DNA of 7,093 bases. Source: Planctomycetaceae bacterium. Its GTDB lineage: Bacteria > Planctomycetota > Planctomycetia > Isosphaerales > Isosphaeraceae. The position numbers and the translations under genes are program-made. Location of the stretch: positions 1-7,093 of the forward strand of contig JAFANO010000616.1 of NCBI GenBank assembly GCA_019232645.1, written 5' to 3'. Under the pieces are notes generated by a model. It ran no database searches. It was not told the DNA's origin and was given only the letters and a program-made list of their open reading frames with translations. Every line of letters begins with the position of its first letter. Position 1 is the stretch's first letter. Of the stretch, positions 1 through 4,626 are shown piece by piece.

Positions 1-584
1 CCCCCTGGGCCGAGTACGCCGGGGATTATGACCTCATCCGCGACAAGATGGCCGAGGCGATCGCCGGCTTCGAGGACTTCAACCGCCGTGTCCGCCAGCC
101 GCTCGGCTTCCGGCTCAAGCAGCCGGCCCGCGAGCTGACTTTCCTCACCGAGACCGGCCGCGCGGAGTTCTCCGCCGCACCCCTTGCCGACGTCGCTCCC
201 GCGCCCGGCCGGCTACTCCTCGGCACGATCCGGTCGCACGATCAGTGGAACACCACGATCTACTCCGACAACGACCGCTACCGGGGCGTGAAGAACCTGC
301 GGACGCTAGTCTTCATGAACCGCGACGACATGCGCGAGCGCGGCCTCGAGAAATACGACCTCGTCGACATCACGAGCTTCGCGAAGGACGGCTCGACGCG
401 CGGCGTCCGCGGCTACCGGGCGTTGCCCTACGACCTCCCCCGCGGGAGCGCGATGGGCTACATGCCGGAGCTGAACGTCCTCTGCCCGATCGGGGACTAC
501 AGCCCCCAGAGCGACCAGCCGCTGATGAAGCACGTCGTCGTCGAGATCACCCCATCCCGGGCCCCATCGCGGGAGGACGCATGA
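1..584 (+). CDS. FdhF/YdeP-family molybdopterin oxidoreductase, C-terminal part (5' end outside window)
   Basis: The reading frame is open from base 3, giving 193 visible codons and a TGA at 582-584; the first visible residues are PWAEYAGDYDLIRDKMAEA. Members of this family are about 700-770 residues long, so roughly the last quarter is present. Family-typical segments visible are the IRD...GFEDFN stretch, GTIRSHDQWNTTIYSDNDRY followed by RGV, the VFMN-RDDM segment, and YDLPRGSAMGYMPELNVLCP. These belong to the C-terminal molybdopterin-dinucleotide-binding domain, which caps the bis-MGD cofactor; the iron-sulfur and catalytic domains lie upstream of the window. The family resembles formate dehydrogenase H, but the substrate of YdeP-type enzymes is not established. 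In E. coli ydeP is linked to acid resistance. The stop overlaps the fdhD start, which implies co-transcription and coupling. An internal ATG at 48 is not the true start, because family homology continues upstream of it. Confidence 0.9.
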   Translation, partial: PWAEYAGDYDLIRDKMAEAIAGFEDFNRRVRQPLGFRLKQPARELTFLTETGRAEFSAAPLADVAPAPGRLLLGTIRSHDQWNTTIYSDNDRYRGVKNLRTLVFMNRDDMRERGLEKYDLVDITSFAKDGSTRGVRGYRALPYDLPRGSAMGYMPELNVLCPIGDYSPQSDQPLMKHVVVEITPSRAPSREDA

Positions 585-1438
585 CCGGGACATGCCACAG
601 GACCGGTGTCGCGAGCGTCGCGGTCGGCCGCGTGACCGGCTCGCTGTCCGCGCCCGCGTGCGACGAGATCTCGGTCGAGGAGCCGCTGGAGATCCGCGTC
701 GCGGAGCACCCGGAAGGCGTCCCCCCGAAATCCGTGGCGGTGACGATGCGGACGCCGGGCGACGACGTGGGGCTGGCGGCCGGGTTCCTGTTCACCGAAG
801 GGATCATCGCCGGGCTTGACGAACTTGAGGGCGTGAGGCGCGTGGGGCCGAACGCGGTGGAGGCGCGGCTGCGGCCAGGGGCCCGCCTGGACCCGGCCAA
901 GCTGGACCGCCACTCGTTCGTGTCGTCGAGCTGCGGCGCCTGTGGCAAGCGCTCGATCGCCGCCGTGCGCGTGACGGGTCGGCATCGGATCGTGTCGGGG
1001 GAGCCGCGCCTCGCCCTGGAGGTCGTCCACGGCCTGCCCCAGGCGCTCCGGTCCGGCCAGTCGGGGTTCGCCCGGACGGGCGGCATCCACGCCTCGGGCC
1101 TGTTCGACGCGACCGGCCGGCTGCTCGGGCTCCGGGAGGACGTCGGCCGCCACAACGCCCTGGACAAGCTGATCGGGGCGGAGCTGCTCGCCCACAGCAT
1201 CCCCCTGACAGGCCGCATCGTCCTGGTCAGCGGCCGGGTGAGCTTCGAGCTGGTGCAGAAGGCGGCGATCGCCGGCGCCCCCGTGCTGGGAGCCGTCGGC
1301 GCCCCGTCCAGCCTGGCGGTCGAACTGGCCCGCGAGTGCGGGATGACGCTGCTCGGCTTCGTCCGAGACGGGCGTTTCAACGTGTACTCCGACTCCGGCC
1401 GGATCGATTCGTCGGGATCTCTGATACACTCCGCGTGA
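581..1438 (+). CDS. fdhD: Sulfur carrier protein FdhD, formate dehydrogenase accessory protein
   Basis: This 285-residue protein has the usual FdhD length. FdhD takes sulfur from a cysteine desulfurase (IscS in E. coli) as a cysteine persulfide and passes it to the bis-MGD cofactor of formate-dehydrogenase-like enzymes in the cytoplasm, which activates them. Visible motifs are the entry segment EEPLEIRV (residues 33-40), TPGDDVGLAAGFLFTEGII (58-76), the sulfur-carrying loop SSSCGACG with C118 and C121 (the CxxC pair equivalent to E. coli C121/C124), FARTGGIHASGLFD (163-176), REDVGRHNALDKLIG (185-199) and SGRVSFELVQKAA (218-230). The ATG at 581 is preceded by GGGAGG at 571-576, and its last two bases belong to the upstream TGA. 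A longer open frame starting at base 245 is only read-through in the wrong frame of the oxidoreductase gene. The pairing with the preceding YdeP-type enzyme suggests that enzyme is its client. Confidence 0.96.
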   Translation: MTGTCHRTGVASVAVGRVTGSLSAPACDEISVEEPLEIRVAEHPEGVPPKSVAVTMRTPGDDVGLAAGFLFTEGIIAGLDELEGVRRVGPNAVEARLRPGARLDPAKLDRHSFVSSSCGACGKRSIAAVRVTGRHRIVSGEPRLALEVVHGLPQALRSGQSGFARTGGIHASGLFDATGRLLGLREDVGRHNALDKLIGAELLAHSIPLTGRIVLVSGRVSFELVQKAAIAGAPVLGAVGAPSSLAVELARECGMTLLGFVRDGRFNVYSDSGRIDSSGSLIHSA

Positions 1439-1498
1439 CGCAACGCGACAGCCAGCCGTGGCGGCCGTCCGCTGCGCGATGACCCGAGGGAGACGGAC

Positions 1499-1927
1499 AT
1501 GAAACTGCGACTTAAGGGGAACTCGATCCGCGTGCGGCTGGACCGCCGTGACATCGAGGGGTTGATCGATCGCGGCCGGATCGAGGACGCCGTCCGGTTC
1601 GGCCCGTGCCTGGCGTTCTCGTACGCCGTGGAGCTGGGGTCAGCCCCGCGCGAGCGCCCGTTGGCCTCCTACGTCGACGGGCGCCTCACGATCCGGATCG
1701 ACCCCGAGGACGCCGAGGCGTGGCGCGCCAGCGAGCGCGTGGGCTTCGACCACCAGCAGGCCGTGGACGGGGGCGTCATTCGCGTGCTCCTGGAGAAGGA
1801 TTTCGCGTGCATCGACCGGGCCGTCGGAGAAGAAGCGGACGACGCCTACGCCTTCCCCAACCCGTCGGCCGTCTGCTCTGCGGAGGCCGACCTGGAAGCC
1901 CGAGCCCCATCGGTGGGACGGCGATGA
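1499..1927 (+). CDS. Small uncharacterised protein resembling DUF7009, in the molybdoenzyme operon
   Basis: This is a 142-residue soluble protein with no signal peptide or membrane segment. The opening MKLRLKGNSIRVRL, the central VGFDHQQ (residues 81-87) and the tail LLEKDFACID...EEADDAYAFPNP (97-122) match what I remember of the DUF7009 family, which has no assigned biochemical function. Two cysteines near the end (C104, C126) and one at C37 are visible, but they do not form a recognised metal motif. The residues after about 126 look like a non-conserved tail. The start is supported by GAGGGA at 1486-1491, seven bases before the ATG. The gene lies 60 bases after fdhD on the same strand, with no evident terminator between, so it is probably in the same operon. 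A role in maturing or handling the molybdoenzyme is inference from position only. The family assignment is from memory of the sequence pattern and should be treated as moderately sure; the gene itself is well supported. Confidence 0.78.
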   Translation: MKLRLKGNSIRVRLDRRDIEGLIDRGRIEDAVRFGPCLAFSYAVELGSAPRERPLASYVDGRLTIRIDPEDAEAWRASERVGFDHQQAVDGGVIRVLLEKDFACIDRAVGEEADDAYAFPNPSAVCSAEADLEARAPSVGRR

Positions 1928-2052
1928 GCGACGGCCTGCCCTGGCGTCGCACCCAGTTCGCCTTCATGAGCATCTCCCACGATGAGTGCATGAAATGGAC
2001 GCTATTTTCAGCGCAGTTGGTCATGCCGCCTTGCGGCACCCGGAGATCATGA
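1924..2052 (+). CDS. Possible small ORF or 5' stump of a truncated gene, overlapping the previous stop
   Basis: An ATG at 1924-1926 overlaps the preceding TGA (1925-1927) in an ATGA arrangement, the same as at the oxidoreductase/fdhD junction. It opens 42 codons, beginning MSDGLPWRRTQFAFMSISHD and ending at a TGA at 2050-2052. I recognise no family. The first 20 or so codons keep the GC-rich third positions of the operon, while from about 1990 the composition becomes more AT-rich and the coding character fades. This suggests the beginning of a fourth operon gene that was cut off near there, though it could be a chance frame. No strong ribosome binding site is needed if translation is coupled. 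Confidence 0.25.
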   Translation: MSDGLPWRRTQFAFMSISHDECMKWTLFSAQLVMPPCGTRRS

Positions 2053-2058
2053 AAAATA
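2002..2058. repeat. Nested inverted repeats around a GC hairpin
   Basis: The outer arms CTATTTTCA (2002-2010) and TGAAAAATAG (2049-2058) are complementary with one bulged base. Inside them is a perfect hairpin, TGCCGC (2024-2029), loop CTT, GCGGCA (2033-2038). No T-run follows on either strand, so this is not a standard intrinsic terminator. It could be a structured leader or trailer RNA, or part of an old miniature element. Confidence 0.4.
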
Positions 2059-2085
2059 GGCGATTTGGGCAAGATCGTGAGTGCC

Positions 2086-2131
2086 GTCGCCTGATTTTCA
2101 TGGCAAATCAACGATGAAATACGATGGCGAC
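2086..2131. repeat. Imperfect hairpin with two stem blocks
   Basis: GTCGCC (2086-2091) pairs with GGCGAC (2126-2131). Inside this, TTTCAT (2096-2101) pairs with ATGAAA (2114-2119), leaving a 12-base apical loop and an asymmetric internal loop. Neighbouring arms are also complementary to other sites: CATGAAAA (2048-2055) with TTTTCATG (2095-2102), and GGCAAATC (2102-2109) with GATTTGCC (2150-2157). Alternative foldings are therefore possible. Confidence 0.4.
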
Positions 2132-2248
2132 CTGGGCCGGGAGCAGCTCGATTTGCCGTCCCACAAAGAACTGCCGCACTAGCCGGAGCGGCTGCAAGAC
2201 GTGAAGTTGGTGCAGTAGCTGATTCTGTAGGCGAATGACCGCCTCCGG
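2114..2248 (+). pseudogene. Decayed leucine-rich-repeat fragment with three in-frame TAG stops
   Basis: Translated from the ATG at 2114, this stretch reads EQLDLPSHKELPH, stop, PERLQDVKLVQ, stop, LIL, stop, ANDRLRR. The stops are TAG at 2180-2182, 2216-2218 and 2228-2230. The spacing of hydrophobic residues follows the leucine-rich-repeat consensus (LPExLxxLxxLQxLxLxxNxL): P, E, L, V, V, Q, L, L, N and L all fall in register across two of the stops. The segment before the first stop also resembles the preceding repeat half (LDL...K-L). After about 2248 the pattern disappears. Intact LRR proteins carry many repeats, so this would be a short relic of a former gene. The match was made by eye over one and a half repeats and could be chance. 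Suppression of all three amber codons seems unlikely. Confidence 0.42.
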
Positions 2249-2295
2249 AGGCCTCGGGCGAATTCGCCAACAGAATCACCTGCCACGGGAAGCCC

Positions 2296-3318
2296 ATGAT
2301 GGACGCCCCTCGGTCGAGCAGTCGCACCGTCCAGGCCCTCCGCGTCGCGGCGGCGGCCGCGATCGCGCTCATCGTTTCCGAGTGGTGGCACCTGCCCCAC
2401 ACCAACCTTGCCGTGTGGACGACGCACATGGTCATGTCGTCGCACCCGCACACCGCGTTTCAGAAGGGGGTCGAACGGATCGCGGGTCGCGGTGCCGGGA
2501 TCCTCCTCGGGACGCTCATCGTTAGCCTGTTCGGGGCGCAGAAGCTCCTCGCCTTGGGGCTCGAGGTGGTGGGGCTACTGGCCTTCTTTTACGCCCACTT
2601 CTGCGGTCGGCTCGCCTACACATACCAGAATGCAGGGCTCTACCGCCAGGCGATGTTCCAGCTCGGCGATGGCGACCCGAGCGCCGCCTGGGTCAACGGC
2701 GGCTGGATGTTCCTGGCGATCGTCGTGGGCGTGGCCGTCGCCTCCCTGGTCACCTGGATCACGAACGCCGAGCGCGACCTGAGCATCGTGCCGGGCGAGG
2801 GATCGCTCCTGCCGATCCGGGGCGAGCCCCTGGGGCATGCGGCCCAGGTGACCGCCACGATGCTGCTGGCCCAGTACGTCTTCTTCGCCCTGGATATGCC
2901 TCCCGACGCCAATATCTATTCGCTGTTCATGATATCGGTCATCCCGGACTTCCAGAAGATGCGGGAGCGGACCGGATACTTCGTCGGCGGCATCCTCGCC
3001 GGTATAGCCTACGCCGTACCATCGCTGCTGCTGCTGAACCGGGTGCTCCACCTGCCGATGTTCGTTGCCCTGGTCGGCCTGGGCGAATTCTTGTCGTCGT
3101 ACCTCGCTCAGTCGAAGGGGAACATCAAGTTCGTCGGGATTGAGATGGGGACGATCTTTCCCCTCATCATGGTCCTCCCGTACGAGAAGATCCTGACGCC
3201 CAGCATGACGTTCTACAACATCATCGCGCTGTTCACTTACACGCTGATCGCGGTGGTCGTCGGCTGGGCCTGGGTCGCCGTGGGGCTGGTCCCCGCTCGA
3301 AGCGCTGGGAGCAGCTAG
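2296..3318 (+). CDS. FUSC-family (aromatic acid exporter-like) inner-membrane efflux permease, compact form
   Basis: This 340-residue integral membrane protein would be the inner-membrane component of a tripartite exporter. By eye it has about nine or ten hydrophobic segments, near residues 13-29, 64-80, 86-103, 136-154, 184-199, 228-247, 253-270, 282-296 and 304-332, in two halves. Each half carries a related glycine-rich helix after an arginine: RGAGILLGTLIVSLFG (65-80) and RTGYFVGGILAGIAYAVPSL (225-244), as in the duplicated FUSC/DUF2955 fold. Classical FUSC pumps such as AaeB are about 650 residues with a large cytoplasmic domain between the halves. Here only a short polar stretch (155-183) links them, so this is a compact version. 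There are tandem ATGs at 2296 and 2299; a weak GGGAAG at 2287-2292 suits the second slightly better. Its likely partners are the fusion protein and outer-membrane factor encoded convergently downstream. The substrate is unknown. DUF2955 is an alternative family label. Confidence 0.75.
   Translation: MMDAPRSSSRTVQALRVAAAAAIALIVSEWWHLPHTNLAVWTTHMVMSSHPHTAFQKGVERIAGRGAGILLGTLIVSLFGAQKLLALGLEVVGLLAFFYAHFCGRLAYTYQNAGLYRQAMFQLGDGDPSAAWVNGGWMFLAIVVGVAVASLVTWITNAERDLSIVPGEGSLLPIRGEPLGHAAQVTATMLLAQYVFFALDMPPDANIYSLFMISVIPDFQKMRERTGYFVGGILAGIAYAVPSLLLLNRVLHLPMFVALVGLGEFLSSYLAQSKGNIKFVGIEMGTIFPLIMVLPYEKILTPSMTFYNIIALFTYTLIAVVVGWAWVAVGLVPARSAGSS
3315..3318. other. Shared CTAG: overlapping stop codons of two convergent genes
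   Basis: The palindrome CTAG supplies TAG at 3316-3318 for the + strand permease and TAG (complement of 3315-3317) for the - strand membrane fusion protein. The two coding regions therefore overlap by four bases tail to tail, with no space for an intergenic terminator. Confidence 0.95.
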
Positions 3319-4568
3319 AAGTAGTACCAGAGCGCCACGAACTCGTGGATGAATCGCGTCACCGGCAGGATCGGGCTGGCGGGGTCGGCGATGGTGGTGA
3401 CGGTGCAGGTCGTGCCGACGCGGAGCGGCGCGGCGTCCGGGTCGTCGAGCGCCAGGCGGACCTGAAATCGTTGCGACGGGGGGACCCAGTTCTGGAGCCG
3501 CGGGACCTCGGGCAGGTTCCCCGACGGCACCCCCTGGCCCTGGTTCACCCCCCAGCCGAGGGCGAAGACCCGGGCCCCGTAGATCCGACCGGGTGCGGCG
3601 CGGAAGGTCACGAGGGCGCGCTGGCCGGGCCGCAGCCGCTCCAGGCTCCGCTCGCGGTAATTGGCCACGACCAGCCACCGGCCCCGGTCGACGCAGGACA
3701 GGACCCCCTCGCCGACGTGGGCGAAGTCCCCCTCCCGGAGCTGCAGGTTCGTGATGACCCCGTCGCAGGGGGCCTGAACCGTCGAGTACTCGAGGTTCAG
3801 GCGGGCCTCGGCCAATTCCGCCTCGACCTGGGCCACCAGGGAGTTCTCTTGCCCGACCCGGGCGTCGATCGCCTCCTGGATGTGCTGGATCATCCGGGCC
3901 GACTTGTCGACGGACGCCCGGCTCGCCTTGTAGACCTGCGCCGAGTTGGTGAACTTCCGCTCGGTCGTGGCGCCCCCCTGATAGATGCGATTGTCACGCT
4001 CGTAGAGGTACTTGGCCAGCTCGTCCTCGGCGGTCAGCCGCCGGTGTTCGGCCTCCTCGGCGGCGAGCTGGGTGTAAAGCTGATTCACCTCCCTGCGCGT
4101 GGTGACAAGCTTGGCCTCCAGCGTCGCCACCTGGTGCTGGAACGGGCGGTGGTCCAGCTCGAAGAGAACGTCCCCCTTGCGGACGATGCTCCCCTCCCCG
4201 ACGTGGACGCGGACCACGAGGCCGCTGACCTGGGGGGCGACCCGGACCACGTAGGCCTGCACGTAGGCATCCGTCGTCAGCGGGGTATCGCGGTCGGCGA
4301 TGACGTAGTAGGCGACGAGCACGACAAGCACGACGAGCAGGACCAGCAACCAGAACCGGAACGAGCGCAGGACTCGCCCGATCAAACGGAACGGCGCGAG
4401 CACGGCGAGGCGGATCGTTCGAGTCAGCGAGGCGCGCCGAGGGCGCCCGGGGGTTGGCGAGTACGGGCTCGACACGGGGGTGACGCCTCGCGGCTCCGCC
4501 TGGATGACTTGAGCACCCACAGAGTCTGCCATCTGTTCGCCGGGTGCCGGGGAAGATAAGTCGCTCAT
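3315..4568 (-). CDS. HlyD/EmrA/AaeA-like membrane fusion protein (periplasmic adaptor)
   Basis: This 417-residue protein would bridge the inner-membrane pump and outer-membrane channel. It has a long polar cytoplasmic N-terminus (about 1-70, Pro/Ser-rich then Arg-rich) and one membrane anchor (about 72-91). The first half of the biotinyl-lipoyl domain follows (TTDAYVQAYVVRVAPQVSG to VGEGSIVRKGDVLFELD, 98-139), then an alpha-hairpin coiled coil (about 143-262). The lipoyl domain is completed by YSTVQAPCDGVITNLQLREGD (261-281), followed by a beta-barrel (about 295-395). The segment LGWGVNQG...LQNWVPPSQRFQVRLALD (337-375) is typical of AaeA/YibH-type adaptors that work with FUSC or DUF2955 permeases, matching the convergent neighbour. 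The ATG has GAGG at 4580-4583, eleven bases upstream. It lies 58 bases downstream of the outer-membrane factor and is probably its co-transcript. The N-terminal extension is longer than in E. coli AaeA or EmrA. The C-terminus ends in an aromatic tail, FVALWYYF, encoded up to the shared CTAG. Confidence 0.92.
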   Translation of the reverse strand: MSDLSSPAPGEQMADSVGAQVIQAEPRGVTPVSSPYSPTPGRPRRASLTRTIRLAVLAPFRLIGRVLRSFRFWLLVLLVVLVVLVAYYVIADRDTPLTTDAYVQAYVVRVAPQVSGLVVRVHVGEGSIVRKGDVLFELDHRPFQHQVATLEAKLVTTRREVNQLYTQLAAEEAEHRRLTAEDELAKYLYERDNRIYQGGATTERKFTNSAQVYKASRASVDKSARMIQHIQEAIDARVGQENSLVAQVEAELAEARLNLEYSTVQAPCDGVITNLQLREGDFAHVGEGVLSCVDRGRWLVVANYRERSLERLRPGQRALVTFRAAPGRIYGARVFALGWGVNQGQGVPSGNLPEVPRLQNWVPPSQRFQVRLALDDPDAAPLRVGTTCTVTTIADPASPILPVTRFIHEFVALWYYF

Positions 4569-4626
4569 CGATGGCGCACCTCAGGGGCGTTCGGCGGCTC
4601 GTTGGACGGAGATGATCCCCTCAAGG

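Larger units (their letters stand above)
1928..2295. other. 368-base gap between the fdhD operon and the efflux permease gene
   Basis: No intact, recognisable protein is encoded here on either strand. The stretch from about 1990 to 2130 is visibly more AT-rich than the flanking genes and holds several short inverted repeats. The part from 2114 to about 2248 looks like a decayed leucine-rich-repeat coding fragment. A minus-strand frame that stays open across much of the gap lacks recognisable motifs and is probably fortuitous. I found no canonical intrinsic terminator (a GC stem followed by a T-run) for the fdhD operon and no convincing -35/-10 pair for the permease gene. One or both must presumably lie here. 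Confidence 0.5.

Noticed and set aside
497..1554. Long minus-strand frames (310 and 335 codons) opposite fdhD
   Set aside because: They are antisense to an unmistakable FdhD with all its motifs intact. They are shadows caused by high GC content.
2024..2038. GC hairpin as an intrinsic terminator of the fdhD operon
   Set aside because: The stem is only 6 base pairs with a 3-base loop and is not followed by a T-run on either strand.
1776..2453. 225-codon minus-strand frame crossing the gap 1928-2295
   Set aside because: It has no family resemblance, overlaps two real + strand genes antisense, and has no good ribosome binding site. It is the best candidate if a minus-strand gene were ever found here, but nothing supports it.
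2575..3678. 367-codon minus-strand frame spanning the end of the permease and the fusion-protein tail
   Set aside because: It lies antisense to strongly hydrophobic, well-formed membrane segments and out of frame with the fusion protein. Its composition is Arg/Gly/Pro-rich with no recognisable domain.
3345..4559. 404-codon open frame on the + strand opposite the membrane fusion protein
   Set aside because: It is a mirror of the GC-rich codon pattern of the real gene. Its translation is a low-complexity mix of Asp, Gly, Arg and Leu with no family motif, whereas the opposite strand has clear HlyD domains.
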